Shown one piece after another: positions 41,985-51,240 of a stretch of 64,000 nucleotides of DNA. Numbering within the stretch: position 1 is the first letter of the stretch; every line of letters starts with the position of its first letter. This stretch comes from JAAZBA01 sp964461815. Its GTDB lineage: Bacteria > Bacillota > Clostridia > Oscillospirales > QAMX01. The position numbers and the translations under genes were made by a program. The notes under the pieces were generated by a model, which searched no databases, had not been told where the DNA came from, and was given only the letters and a program-made list of their open reading frames with translations. The stretch spans positions 1-64,000 of the forward strand of contig CAYWVF010000013.1 in the NCBI GenBank assembly GCA_964461815.1, given 5' to 3'.

Positions 41985-42818
41985 ATGAATTTCCTGTTGA
42001 AAAAAGAGAAAAAAGAAGAGCACGTTCATGTCGAAAAAATACCTACAGCACTTATATACCCAAATCCATCACAGCCGAGATGCTATTTCGATCCCGAGGG
42101 ACTGCGTGAGCTGTCCGAGAGCATAAGAGAGCATGGAGTACTTCAGCCTCTTACCGTCAGAAAAATAGGCAGACAATATGAGCTCGTTGCAGGCGAGCGG
42201 AGACTGCGGGCATCGAAGCTCGCAGGTCTCCATGACGTGCCATGCATAATTCTGTCTGTCAGTGATGAGGAATCGTCGCTTCTGGCACTCATAGAGAATC
42301 TCCAACGCAGGGACCTCGACTGCTTTGAAACGGCTCAAGGGTACATACGACTTATGAATATGTACTCTCTGACACAGACCGAGGTGGCTAAAAGACTCGG
42401 AAAAAGTCAAGCAAGCGTAGCAAATAAAATAAGACTCCTGCGTCTTTCGGAGCAGGAGACGGAATTTATACGTATGTCGGGCTTGACAGAGCGTCATGCG
42501 AGAGCAGTGCTTCGCATAGATGGAAATAAAATGGATGCGCTTCGTGAGATCGCAGCACGTGATATGACGGTGAGGGAGGCTGAAATTTACGTGGAGTCGA
42601 TCGTGGGAGCGCCCGAACCCGAGCCGATGCAGACGATGACGGAAAAGAAGAAGAAAAGAAGATCACTTCCAATGCCGAAAATAAGAGATGTGAAAATATT
42701 TATGAATTCCATAGGCCGTGCAGTCGATGTTATGCGCGGAAGCGGGATACCTGCGGTGATGAACAAGATCGAAAATGAGCATGAAATAGTACTCAGCATT
42801 ACTATACCTACGACCTGA
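41985..42818 (+). CDS. noc: ParB/RepB/Spo0J family protein, Noc-like
   Basis: 277 residues from ATG 41985; ATG 41979 is possible but sits only 3 bases from AAAGG. The ParB N-domain is clear: YPNPSQPRCYFDPEGLRELSESI, GVLQPLTVRKIG and the arginine patch LVAGERRLRASKLAG that binds CTP. The HTH is TQTEVAKRLGKSQASVANKI. No ParA gene neighbours it, and the C-terminal region is basic (EKKKKRRSLPMPK), so Noc (nucleoid occlusion) or an orphan ParB is more likely than Spo0J. It may link division with chromosome position and act with the adjacent sporulation phosphatase. Confidence 0.85.
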   Translation: MNFLLKKEKKEEHVHVEKIPTALIYPNPSQPRCYFDPEGLRELSESIREHGVLQPLTVRKIGRQYELVAGERRLRASKLAGLHDVPCIILSVSDEESSLLALIENLQRRDLDCFETAQGYIRLMNMYSLTQTEVAKRLGKSQASVANKIRLLRLSEQETEFIRMSGLTERHARAVLRIDGNKMDALREIAARDMTVREAEIYVESIVGAPEPEPMQTMTEKKKKRRSLPMPKIRDVKIFMNSIGRAVDVMRGSGIPAVMNKIENEHEIVLSITIPTT

Positions 42819-42894
42819 TAACTATATTTTTGCATAAATTGTTACTTATCATTATGGCGCATTGAACAAAATATTCCTCCTTTGCAAAAAAATA

Positions 42895-42923
42895 TTGACG
42901 AATTTGATTTACTGTGTTACAAT
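42895..42923 (+). promoter_or_regulatory. Sigma-A-like promoter of the NSS transporter gene
   Basis: TTGACG (42895-42900), 17-base spacer, TACAAT (42918-42923). Confidence 0.75.
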
Positions 42924-43002
42924 ATTTGCATATATTAGTCAAAGTCGCACAGAAATGCCCGAAGGCCTTGTATGTGTGACATATATGACAGGAGGAAAAT
43001 AA

Positions 43003-44409
43003 ATGGACAACAACAACAGAGCGCAATGGACCAGCAAACTCGGCTTTATCCTTGCAGCAGCAGGCTCAGCCGTAGGACTCGGAAACATATGGAAATTCCC
43101 GGGCAAAGCATATGAAAACGGCGGCGGTGCATTCATCATCATTTATATCGCTATCGTAATTCTTATCGGTATCCCGGTAATGATGTCCGAGCTGACACTT
43201 GGCCGTAATTCTCAGGCCAATACGGTTGCTACATTCAGAAAGCTCAACAAGAAATTCACATGGGTCGGTTATGTAGGCGTATTCATAGGCTTCCTCGTAA
43301 CGAGCTACTATGTTCATGTAGGTGGTTGGGTACTCCGTTATATCGTAAGCTACATAACAGAGCACAAAAATGTTTATGCAGATCCGCAAGGCTACTTCTT
43401 TAACCTTCTCGGAATGAATGCCGCAACAGGCGAGACGTTTTTCCCGTGGGTAGCTATCCTGTTCGCAGCAATATTCATGATCGCGAATATCTTTATCGTT
43501 GTAAAGGGTGTTGAAGGCGGTATCGAAAAATTCAATAAGGTCGGTATGCCTGCACTGTTCGTGATCCTTATAATACTCCTTATAAGATCAGTAACACTCC
43601 CCGGTGCAGCAGAGGGCGTTAAGTACATGATCACACCCGACTTCTCACAGGTAACGGGAAAAACATTCCTTGTAGCGCTCGGTCAGGCATTTTTCTCACT
43701 GAGCCTTGGTATGGCTATCATGATAACATACGGCTCATACCTTCCAAAGACTGAAAATATCTCAAAGAATGCTGCTATCATATGCGGTATGGATACATGT
43801 GTAGCACTTCTGGCAGGCTTTATCATCGTTCCGGCAGTGTTTGCAACACTCGGCGAAGGTGCTATAGGCAAGGGCGGCTCATTTGCATTCATTTCACTCG
43901 CAGGTGTATTTGAGCAGATGCCGGCAGGCTGGTTCTTCGGAATCCTGTTCTATATGTTGCTCCTGTTTGCGGCACTTACATCAAGTATCTCACTTATCGA
44001 AGGCGTAACAGCTTTCCTTACAGAGAACTTCCACTGGAAGCGTAAGCCTACAGTTATAATCCTCGGCACAGTAATGTTCCTGGTTGGCTGCCTGTATACG
44101 ATTTCTCAGGCTGCATACCCGATCAAGGGTATCTGGTTCGATTTCGTAAACGGAATCACCTTCCCGGGCTTCGGCGATTTCATGGAGTACCTGTCCGACT
44201 GTCTGCTGATCCCGCTGTGTGCTCTCGCAACGAGCGTCTTTGTAGGCTGGGTCTGGAAGCCGAAGGCATCCATTGAGGAAGTACGTCAGAACGGCAAGTT
44301 CGCATTCAAGCTTGCACCTGTATACGCTGTACTTATCAAGTATCTTGTACCGGTAAGCATAGCTGCTATCATTATCACAAGCTTTGTAACAGGTACTGTT
44401 ATCAGCTAA
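43003..44409 (+). CDS. Sodium-dependent transporter of the SNF/NSS family
   Basis: 468 residues with about eleven or twelve membrane helices. The N-terminal signature is GFILAAAGSAVGLGNIWKFP, followed by NGGGAFIIIYI and later GQAFFSLSLGMAIMITYGSY and ALTSSISLIEG. These are NSS family hallmarks including sodium-binding residues in helices 1, 6 and 8. Such bacterial transporters carry amino acids such as Trp, Tyr or Ala with sodium; this one's substrate is unknown. SD AGGAGG lies 7 bases before the ATG. It has its own promoter and a strong terminator, so it is monocistronic. Confidence 0.93.
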   Translation: MDNNNRAQWTSKLGFILAAAGSAVGLGNIWKFPGKAYENGGGAFIIIYIAIVILIGIPVMMSELTLGRNSQANTVATFRKLNKKFTWVGYVGVFIGFLVTSYYVHVGGWVLRYIVSYITEHKNVYADPQGYFFNLLGMNAATGETFFPWVAILFAAIFMIANIFIVVKGVEGGIEKFNKVGMPALFVILIILLIRSVTLPGAAEGVKYMITPDFSQVTGKTFLVALGQAFFSLSLGMAIMITYGSYLPKTENISKNAAIICGMDTCVALLAGFIIVPAVFATLGEGAIGKGGSFAFISLAGVFEQMPAGWFFGILFYMLLLFAALTSSISLIEGVTAFLTENFHWKRKPTVIILGTVMFLVGCLYTISQAAYPIKGIWFDFVNGITFPGFGDFMEYLSDCLLIPLCALATSVFVGWVWKPKASIEEVRQNGKFAFKLAPVYAVLIKYLVPVSIAAIIITSFVTGTVIS

Positions 44410-44450
44410 CAGAGATCAATGTAAAAATCAATAATCGACAATACAAAAAT

Positions 44451-44480
44451 AAGGCTTTGACCGTTCACGGTCAAAGCCTT
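44451..44480 (+). terminator. Terminator of the NSS transporter gene
   Basis: AAGGCTTTGACCGT pairs perfectly with ACGGTCAAAGCCTT, followed by TT. The gap 44410-44711 otherwise holds only this and the next hairpin. Confidence 0.88.
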
Positions 44481-44625
44481 TTCGTTTGTGCTAAAAAACA
44501 CTGTAGAGAAGTCGAAAGTGTTGTAAAACCGAAAGTGCCGTATGGATAGAGCTGCATATATTTACAGCTTTGGTAAACATCAGATGCGTTGCAAGCCATG
44601 TTGGACAGCAAATACTTCACAAAAA

Positions 44626-44669
44626 AATACTTCCCGACCTGCCAAAGCATTGCAAAGTCGGGAAGTATT
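44626..44669 (-). terminator. Terminator of the ABC exporter operon
   Basis: AATACTTCCCGAC pairs with GTCGGGAAGTATT; on the minus strand a TTTTTTT run follows, so it ends the exporter transcript coming from the right. Confidence 0.85.
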
Positions 44670-44711
44670 ATTATAAGCAGCTATATTATTATAGGGGCTA
44701 TATTGTAAGCA

Positions 44712-46472
44712 TTATGCTGTCTGTTCAAACTGACTGTTGTATAGATCACAGTAGAAGCCGCCCTTAGCCATAAGCTCATCATGCTTACCGCTTTCGATAA
44801 CATCACCGTTCTTCATTACAAGTATCAGATCAGCGTTTTTGATGGTGGAGAGTCTGTGAGCGATCACGAAGCTCGTTCTGTTTTTGGTCAGCTCATCCAT
44901 AGCACGCTGAATGATCGCCTCTGTACGTGTGTCAACAGAGGAGGTCGCTTCATCAAGGATCAGCATAGGAGCGTTTTGAAGCATCGCTCTTGCGATAGTG
45001 AGCAGCTGCTTTTGTCCGGCAGAGATAGTTGTACTCTCACTGAGCACTGTATCAAAGCCGTGCGGAAGTGAGTGGATGAATCGATATATACCGCAAGCTT
45101 TGCAAACACGCTCCAGATCAGCATCAGTTACATTTTCCATATTGTAGACCAGATTTTCACGCACTGTTCCCTCGAATAACCAGGTGTCCTGCAATACCAT
45201 CGCAAACTGATCGTGCAGATCTTCACGCTTCAGCTCCGAAATGGGCGTACCATCAATAGAGATAGAACCGCTGTTGATCTCGAAAAAGCGCATAAGAAGA
45301 TTCACCATCGTAGTCTTACCGGCACCGGTAGGCCCTACTATAGCCACCTTCTGACCCGGCTTTACGGAAGCTGAGAAATTCTTGATGATCGTTTTGTCAG
45401 GGTTGTCGGGATAGCTGAAGTGTACATCTTTAAATTCAACTGCACCCTTTGCACCTCCGAGCACAGCCCTTTTATGACTTTCATCCGACAGCTCCTCGCT
45501 TTCCAGAAAATCAAATACACGCTTTGCGGAAGCGGATGCTGTCTGCATATTCGTCATGCCCTGAGCGATCTGAGTCAGAGGAGACGTGAACAGACGCACG
45601 TACAAAATAAATGACACGATCACACCGAAGTCGATGAAGCCGTTCATAGCCAGCGCAGCACCTATGACACAGACAACGACATAGCCGATATTGCCGATAA
45701 CATTCATCAAAGGCTGCATAACACCCGATAAGAACTGTGATTTCCAGTTTGCATCGTATACTGCCTTGTTCATAGTATCGAATTTACTCTTTATTTGCTC
45801 ACCTGCACGGGAAATACGCACTACCTGATGACCGGAGTACATTTCTTCAATGAATCCGTTCAGGTTCCCCAGACTTTCCTGACGTGCGATAAAATATTTC
45901 TGAGAATGACCCATGACAAACATCAGCAGAAGCATACCGATAAATGTAACTCCGATAACACACAGTGCAAGACGCCATTCCGTGACAAACATCATGATAA
46001 GACAGCCGACAAACTGTGCTATGGCACTGATTATGCCGGGTAAGCTGTTAGTCAAGCCCTGCTGCAAGGTGGAGACGTCGTTTGTTATTCGACTGAGCAC
46101 ATCACCCTGAGAGGTCTTGTTAAAATAACTCATCGGAACACGGTTGATCTTCTGAGAAAGATCGGAACGCATTCGTTTCGATGTTTTAAGTGTGACAGTC
46201 GCCATTACAAAATGAACGATATACTGGAATAGACTGCTCGACAGATAAAGTATGACGAGGAATATACCAAGACTTGCAATAGCCGAAAGGTCGATATTAC
46301 CGTAAAGACCCTCCTGCATGATGGTTGTCATTTTACCTATCTTATCAGGGCCGATGATCGTCAGAACAGCACCGGCGGCAGCCAACACTAAAGCAAAGAT
46401 CATAGCCGGAACATGCTTTTTCATGTAAGAAAAAACCTTTGCAAGAGAAGAAAACATATTGTCTTTTTTCAT
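44712..46472 (-). CDS. ABC exporter, ATP-binding and membrane subunit (second of pair)
   Basis: 586 residues from ATG 46472 behind AAAGGAGG. Six membrane helices lie in the first 320 residues. The ATPase has Walker A VGPTGAGKTTMVNLLMRF, signature ISAGQKQLLTIARAML and Walker B MLILDEATSSVDTRTEA. This is the type IV half-transporter fold of MsbA/LmrA/BmrC type. It is paired with the next gene in a heterodimer, as the two differ at the signature motif. Exported substrates may be drugs or peptides; a MarR repressor gene precedes the pair. It has a canonical ATP site. Confidence 0.93.
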   Translation of the reverse strand: MKKDNMFSSLAKVFSYMKKHVPAMIFALVLAAAGAVLTIIGPDKIGKMTTIMQEGLYGNIDLSAIASLGIFLVILYLSSSLFQYIVHFVMATVTLKTSKRMRSDLSQKINRVPMSYFNKTSQGDVLSRITNDVSTLQQGLTNSLPGIISAIAQFVGCLIMMFVTEWRLALCVIGVTFIGMLLLMFVMGHSQKYFIARQESLGNLNGFIEEMYSGHQVVRISRAGEQIKSKFDTMNKAVYDANWKSQFLSGVMQPLMNVIGNIGYVVVCVIGAALAMNGFIDFGVIVSFILYVRLFTSPLTQIAQGMTNMQTASASAKRVFDFLESEELSDESHKRAVLGGAKGAVEFKDVHFSYPDNPDKTIIKNFSASVKPGQKVAIVGPTGAGKTTMVNLLMRFFEINSGSISIDGTPISELKREDLHDQFAMVLQDTWLFEGTVRENLVYNMENVTDADLERVCKACGIYRFIHSLPHGFDTVLSESTTISAGQKQLLTIARAMLQNAPMLILDEATSSVDTRTEAIIQRAMDELTKNRTSFVIAHRLSTIKNADLILVMKNGDVIESGKHDELMAKGGFYCDLYNSQFEQTA

Positions 46473-46485
46473 TCCGATACCTCCT

Positions 46486-48243
46486 TTATGCAAGCTCTGC
46501 TTCAGACAGCTGAGATTTGGCGATCTCCTGATATACCTGACAGCTGTGCATCAATTCCTCATGCGTACCACTGCCGACTATCCTGCCCTCATCGAGAACA
46601 AGTATCTTATCCGCATGACGGATAGTACTGACACGCTGAGCAACGATGATCTTAGTTGTATCATGAAGCTGCTTCGACAAGCCGGCACGCAAAGCAGCAT
46701 CGGTACGGTAATCCAGTGCGGAGAATGAGTCGTCAAAGATCAGTATCTCAGCACCACGTGCCAATGCACGTGCGATAGAAAGACGCTGCTTCTGACCTCC
46801 GGATACATTTCTTCCGCTTTGTGCGATACGGTAAGACGTACCGCCGTCAAGCTTGTCAACAAATTCCTTCGCCTGAGCAAGCTCTATCGCCTTGTCTACC
46901 TCAGTCTGCGTAATGGGCTCACGGCTTTTACCGAAGGTGACATTGTCCGAGATCGAACCGGAGAACAGTACTGCCTTTTGAGTGATATAACCCAGTCGGT
47001 CATACAGAGCATCAACGGTGTAATCCTTGACGTTCACACCGTCAACAAGCACCTCGCCATCCGTGGCATCGTAGAATCGGGGGATCAGACTTATGAGTGT
47101 CGTCTTACCACTGCCGGTAGCACCGATTATAGCTAATGTCTCACCTCTGTTGACCTTGAAGCTTATGTTTTCAAGCTCATTGTCAGATGCCTCCGGATAG
47201 CAGAAGCTGACGTTTTTAAACGCTACCGTACCTGTCTCTGTTCCGTTACGCTTACTGCCCTCCTTGACGGAGAAATCAGTGTCAAGGACTTCGTTGATAC
47301 GTTCCGCGGAGACCTGAGCGGCAGGAAGCATCATGAATATCATAACAAGCATTATAAACGACATTACAACGTACGTTGCATAAGTGCTGAACACAACGAT
47401 ATCACTGAACATCGTCAGTCGCCCGATCGTATCTGCGACGGAAATGTTACTTAACAGAGCTGCACCGACCCAGTAGATGGAAAGTGCCAGACCGTTCATG
47501 CCAAGCTGCATAACAGGCTGCATAGCGGCAAACATCCTCTGATTGAAAAGCTGTGTTTCATACATCTCGGTGTTGGTGCTGTCAAACTTTTCGTTCTGAT
47601 AATTCTCAGCGTTAAATGCGTGTACAACGTTGATACCTGTCAGATTTTCACGTGCGACACGATTGATCTTGTCTGTGAGCTTCTGTACGATACGAAATCT
47701 CGGCATAACGGTAGTGAAAATAAGCAAAACGGTTATGCACATGACAGCTACAAAGCCTGCCGTGATTATCGAAAGCTCCCAGCTTTTGCCGAGGATCTTT
47801 ATTATAGCCCATATCGCCATGACAGGAGCCTTGATTATATTCTGTAGACCCATAGCGATCACCATTTGAAGCTGTGTAATGTCGTTGGTGGTTCTCGTGA
47901 TCAGACTCGGCACGGAGAATTTGTTCATCTCCTCCTGCCCCATATCGGTGACATGGCGAAACAGAATGTCACGGATCGTCATTGTAAAGCCCGAGGCAGC
48001 TCTTGCCGATAAATATCCGCAAGCAATGCAGAGAACGGCACTTATAAGTACACATCCGAGCATTTTAAGACCCGTAGACCATATCGAGGACATCTCGCTT
48101 CCCGGCGTTTGGATCATCATCGTCAATTCACTCATATAATCCGGCAAACGCAGATCAAAATAGATCTGTGCCAAAATAAATGCGGCACAAATAATGCACA
48201 TTATGATCTCGCGCAGTTTCATTTTCTTTAATAGCTTTATCAT
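46486..48243 (-). CDS. ABC exporter, ATP-binding and membrane subunit (first of pair)
   Basis: 585 residues, with six membrane helices in the first half. Walker A is IGATGSGKTTLISLIPRF, signature VSGGQKQRLSIARAL, Walker B ILIFDDSFSALDYRTD. The Asp after the Walker B acidic residue (FDDSFSALD instead of LDEATSALD) marks a degenerate site in heterodimeric exporters such as BmrC/D and TM287/288, so the pair probably has one catalytic and one non-catalytic ATP site. Its start is 18 bases after the MarR stop, and its end is 13 bases before the partner's start. Confidence 0.93.
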   Translation of the reverse strand: MIKLLKKMKLREIIMCIICAAFILAQIYFDLRLPDYMSELTMMIQTPGSEMSSIWSTGLKMLGCVLISAVLCIACGYLSARAASGFTMTIRDILFRHVTDMGQEEMNKFSVPSLITRTTNDITQLQMVIAMGLQNIIKAPVMAIWAIIKILGKSWELSIITAGFVAVMCITVLLIFTTVMPRFRIVQKLTDKINRVARENLTGINVVHAFNAENYQNEKFDSTNTEMYETQLFNQRMFAAMQPVMQLGMNGLALSIYWVGAALLSNISVADTIGRLTMFSDIVVFSTYATYVVMSFIMLVMIFMMLPAAQVSAERINEVLDTDFSVKEGSKRNGTETGTVAFKNVSFCYPEASDNELENISFKVNRGETLAIIGATGSGKTTLISLIPRFYDATDGEVLVDGVNVKDYTVDALYDRLGYITQKAVLFSGSISDNVTFGKSREPITQTEVDKAIELAQAKEFVDKLDGGTSYRIAQSGRNVSGGQKQRLSIARALARGAEILIFDDSFSALDYRTDAALRAGLSKQLHDTTKIIVAQRVSTIRHADKILVLDEGRIVGSGTHEELMHSCQVYQEIAKSQLSEAELA

Positions 48244-48261
48244 TGATTATCTCCTTCCTGA

Positions 48262-48696
48262 TTATCCTTTTGACATTTGCTCTGCGTTGGCTTTGATCGC
48301 ATCATATATCTCCTCAAATACCTTCCATTTTTCATCGCTGATACCATTTGTCAGATCGGCAAAGAATTTCTTCTGAAACTCCAGACCGGCATCTAAAATA
48401 GGCTGTGCCTTCTGAGTACAGCGTAGAGCGATCTTCCTTCGATCACCCGAAAAGGGCTGCCTTTCCAAAAGTCCGATGCTCACGAGCTTTTCAACGTGGA
48501 CGGAAACCAGGTTTTTCTTTATATGACGCAGCTTACTGATATCCTGTGCAGTGGAATACATAGGATTGTTGTTGAGAAACATCAAAATGTCAAAGGAAAC
48601 CTGCGGCAGATCAAACTGCTTCAAAAGCGGCTCACACAGAGTGTTGTATGCGTGAATTATTTTTTGCGTATCGGCTAAAAAGAAATACGGCTTCAT
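48262..48696 (-). CDS. MarR family transcriptional regulator
   Basis: 144 residues with the winged helix: LPQVSFDILMFLNNN, AQDISKLRHIKKNLVSVHVEKL (recognition helix), GLLERQPFSGDRRKIALRCT (wing with DRR). The N- and C-terminal helices form the dimer. Binding of a ligand would release the operator. It is the first gene of the three-gene exporter operon, so it probably represses its own promoter and the exporter. SD GAGGTG is 8 bases upstream. Confidence 0.92.
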   Translation of the reverse strand: MKPYFFLADTQKIIHAYNTLCEPLLKQFDLPQVSFDILMFLNNNPMYSTAQDISKLRHIKKNLVSVHVEKLVSIGLLERQPFSGDRRKIALRCTQKAQPILDAGLEFQKKFFADLTNGISDEKWKVFEEIYDAIKANAEQMSKG

Positions 48697-48707
48697 GCAG
48701 ACACCTC

Positions 48708-48765
48708 AAAAGTAGTATTTTTTTGAACTATCTAAAATGATACTACTTTATGACCGCAATGTCAA
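48708..48765 (-). promoter_or_regulatory. Promoter and operator dyad of the MarR-exporter operon
   Basis: Minus-strand TTGACA (48760-48765), 17-base spacer, TATCAT (48737-48742). The dyad AAAGTAGTAT (48708-48717)/ATACTACTTT (48740-48749) overlaps the -10 and the transcribed start, a likely MarR site. Confidence 0.72.
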
Positions 48766-48849
48766 TTAACGAACTGTAAAGTCTTATGATGATAATGAGA
48801 AAAGCGACAGGTGACAGATACAATTTTTTTAAAGTGAGTAAAATAGCTA

Positions 48850-48912
48850 TTGACAAAGCATAAATTACGAGTATAATATAACTAGGGTTTTAAAACGAAC
48901 GTTACGTAACGT
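48850..48912 (+). promoter_or_regulatory. Promoter and downstream 14-bp palindrome of the DUF2975-like gene
   Basis: TTGACA (48850-48855), 16-base spacer, TATAAT (48872-48877). The perfect palindrome ACGTTACGTAACGT (48899-48912) follows in the transcribed leader and may be an operator for a regulator not present here. Confidence 0.7.
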
Positions 48913-48984
48913 AAAATTTAAATGGCTGCGATTTAAAAGTTAAACGCAGCTGTCGAAAAATCAATATCAGAAAGGACAATAATT

Positions 48985-49548
48985 ATGAAAAGTCTTAATG
49001 CCATTCAAACTCTCTCAAAGATCGGCAAGATTATGAGCAAGATCACCTACATTTGCAGCATCGTTGCGGCAGCCGTATGTGTTGTCGGACTGGTCAGTTT
49101 GCCCTTTATCGGAAATGATATAATCAAGATCGGCGGAGTAACTCTGCACAGCCTGATAGTAAACAATGAAAATGTGAGCATGGCAAGCATAGGAGCATCG
49201 ATTGCAGAGGCTTTGATCGTTGCCGTCGGCGAGATCGTTTTAGCACGCTATGCTTACCGTTATTTTGCAAATGAGCTTAATGCAGGCACACCGTTTACGG
49301 CAGACGGAGCAAAGGAGCTGATGCGCCTTGGTATATTGACGATCTCTGTTCCTCTGGGAACACAGATCATAGCGGAGATCGTCTGTGCTGTGATCTCAGA
49401 GGCTTCAAAGGATGTCATGAGACTGCAAATAGATAACTCAAGCAGCGTAGCACTCGGTGTTATGTTTATTATAATGTCTGTATTCTGTCGTTACGGCTCG
49501 GAATTGCTCGAAGGATCGATCAAAACAGAGGAAAAACAGAGCAAATAA
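48985..49548 (+). CDS. DUF2975-like membrane protein
   Basis: 187 residues, four membrane helices at about residues 22-42, 70-90, 112-135 and 150-170. The helix-linking block LNAGTPFTADGAKELMRLGIL resembles that of DUF2975-type proteins, which are often paired with an XRE regulator; none is here. A basic N-terminus and a charged C-terminal tail (KTEEKQSK) are present. The role is unknown. It is transcribed away from the exporter operon from its own promoter, with SD AGAAAGGA before the ATG. Confidence 0.62.
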   Translation: MKSLNAIQTLSKIGKIMSKITYICSIVAAAVCVVGLVSLPFIGNDIIKIGGVTLHSLIVNNENVSMASIGASIAEALIVAVGEIVLARYAYRYFANELNAGTPFTADGAKELMRLGILTISVPLGTQIIAEIVCAVISEASKDVMRLQIDNSSSVALGVMFIIMSVFCRYGSELLEGSIKTEEKQSK

Positions 49549-49628
49549 TGTGCCGTGTCATGACATTTGTACCTTGCTACAGAGCATGATACAAAGTCGA
49601 TAAGCTTTAATACTGTCAATCTGATCGT

Positions 49629-50957
49629 TTAGCCTTTTGATAATTCGTTGGTATATCGGATCATCATTACAGCTACAAACACAGCAACGACCGCTTCTGT
49701 GATAGGCATTGCAAACCATATGGTATTTGCAGGTGCAATAGACGGAAGCAGAAGAATGAGTATACCGCTGATCACAGCACCTCTTGCAACGGATACGGCA
49801 AAGGAGGTGGAGGATCTCATCAGTGCTTGGAAGTAGTAGGTTGAGAAAATGTTAAACGGAAGCAGCAGGAATGATATGCCGTAGCTGCGAATGATCGACG
49901 GAGCGATCTCCAGAATGCTCTCCGTAGGTGTCATAAAGATGCGAATGAACATATTCGGTGCAACAAGGACAGCAACTGTCCAAATCAGCCCGAATATTGC
50001 AGCCGTACAGACGGCGTATTTCAGGACTTCTCTGATACGATCACCCTTTCCTGCTCCAAAATTCGTCGATATGATAGGCTGAGAAGCCTGTCCGATGCTG
50101 TATGCACAGCATTGCACGAAGGTAGAGATGTTAATGATGATACCGTAAACAGACAGTGCATCGATCCAGAGGTATTTGAGGATCTGACGATTGAAAAGTA
50201 CCGTCAAAATACCCATTGCAATGTCAATGAAGAATGTGGAGAAGCCGGTGACAGAGATAGCCTTCAATTTGTGCATGAGTTTGGTTGGCTTTGCGAAGCG
50301 GAGCGTATTTCTTTTGCCGAAAAAGTGACTGCACATAATGATGAGTGATGCGACACTGCCCATGGCAGTAGCGAGTCCTGCACCGAAAATGCCCCAATCC
50401 ATGGTAAATACAAAGAAATAATCGCCGAAAACGTTAAAAATACCGCCGAAAATGACAGCTTTAGTTGCAAGACCGGGATTGCCGTCGTTGCGTAGAAATG
50501 AGGATATGAGCTGAGTGAAAAGGAAGCTCGGAACTGCGAATTTTATCGGAAGTATGTATTGCTGTGCCAGCGGCAGCAGAGTTTCCTCAGCACCGAAGAG
50601 AAGTAAAAGCTCACGGTCGAAGAAGATGACAGCAAGCCAGGCGATAAGCGACAGAGCTGTAGTACCGATAAAGGCAGCGGAAAAATACTCGTTTGAGAGA
50701 TGCTTATTCTGCTCGGATTCACCGCGTATAGTGCTGAACAGAACGGAACCGCCGATACCCATGAGCAGACCGAGGCTGTAGATAATATTCCAAATCGGGC
50801 TGACTACCGCAAGAGCGGCAGTACCGTCAGATCCCTGATATTGCCCGACCATAGCCATATCTACAACACCGTAGATAGAGGATATCAGTGAGCTGCCGAA
50901 CGCAGCTCCGAGATACTTGAAATACATAGGTCTGATTTTGTCCTTGAGAAAATCCAT
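49629..50957 (-). CDS. MATE family multidrug/cation efflux transporter
   Basis: 442 residues from ATG 50957 behind GGAGGAATAATTGT; a longer reading would cover the leader. Twelve membrane helices follow the MATE pattern, with IYGVVDMAMVGQYQGSDGTAALAVVSPIWN and the second-half equivalent SVYGIIINISTFVQCCAYSIGQASQPIISTNFGAG. MATE proteins export drugs or cations with sodium or protons. The gene has a strong promoter and a structured 5' leader with a terminator-like hairpin, so its transcription is probably controlled by attenuation. Confidence 0.92.
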   Translation of the reverse strand: MDFLKDKIRPMYFKYLGAAFGSSLISSIYGVVDMAMVGQYQGSDGTAALAVVSPIWNIIYSLGLLMGIGGSVLFSTIRGESEQNKHLSNEYFSAAFIGTTALSLIAWLAVIFFDRELLLLFGAEETLLPLAQQYILPIKFAVPSFLFTQLISSFLRNDGNPGLATKAVIFGGIFNVFGDYFFVFTMDWGIFGAGLATAMGSVASLIIMCSHFFGKRNTLRFAKPTKLMHKLKAISVTGFSTFFIDIAMGILTVLFNRQILKYLWIDALSVYGIIINISTFVQCCAYSIGQASQPIISTNFGAGKGDRIREVLKYAVCTAAIFGLIWTVAVLVAPNMFIRIFMTPTESILEIAPSIIRSYGISFLLLPFNIFSTYYFQALMRSSTSFAVSVARGAVISGILILLLPSIAPANTIWFAMPITEAVVAVFVAVMMIRYTNELSKG

Positions 50958-50993
50958 ACAATTATTCCTCCATAAAAAGTTTGCAAAATAAAA

Positions 50994-51073
50994 AAGCCGG
51001 ATAGGGACGGGCATTCCAGCCTGTGCCTTATCCGGCTTATCATTTCCTGTGAATGATTTGCCTCCGAGCAAGT
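50994..51073 (-). promoter_or_regulatory. Structured leader with terminator, candidate guanidine-IV (mepA) riboswitch
   Basis: Directly after the predicted start, the minus-strand RNA contains a small hairpin (ATCATT at 51052-51057 with AATGAT at 51039-51044), then a long GC stem where AAGCCGGATAAGG pairs with CCTATCCGGCTT and ends in TTTTTTA, a transcription terminator, before the MATE SD. CACAGG occurs in both hairpin regions. mepA-type (MATE) genes in Clostridia are known to carry the guanidine-IV motif in this position; the match to its consensus is from memory. Confidence 0.5.
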
Positions 51074-51080
51074 AAAATAT

Positions 51081-51109
51081 ATTCTACAATGTATGCGCCA
51101 AAATGTCAA
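51081..51109 (-). promoter_or_regulatory. Sigma-A-like promoter of the MATE gene
   Basis: Minus-strand TTGACA (51104-51109), 17-base spacer, TAGAAT (51081-51086). Transcription begins near 51074, so the leader is about 115 bases. Confidence 0.8.
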
Positions 51110-51166
51110 CACTTTTTTTGATAATCGAATGTAAAAAATCATACTATAACATTTCTGTCACAATTA

Positions 51167-51195
51167 TTGCCGATACATCAATTATATGATATAAT
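51167..51195 (+). promoter_or_regulatory. Sigma-A-like promoter of the SUKH-like gene
   Basis: TTGCCG (51167-51172), 17-base spacer, TATAAT (51190-51195). Confidence 0.7.
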
Positions 51196-51240
51196 ATAGA
51201 ATAATATTTACAGTATCGAAATGCAAAGGATATAAGAATT

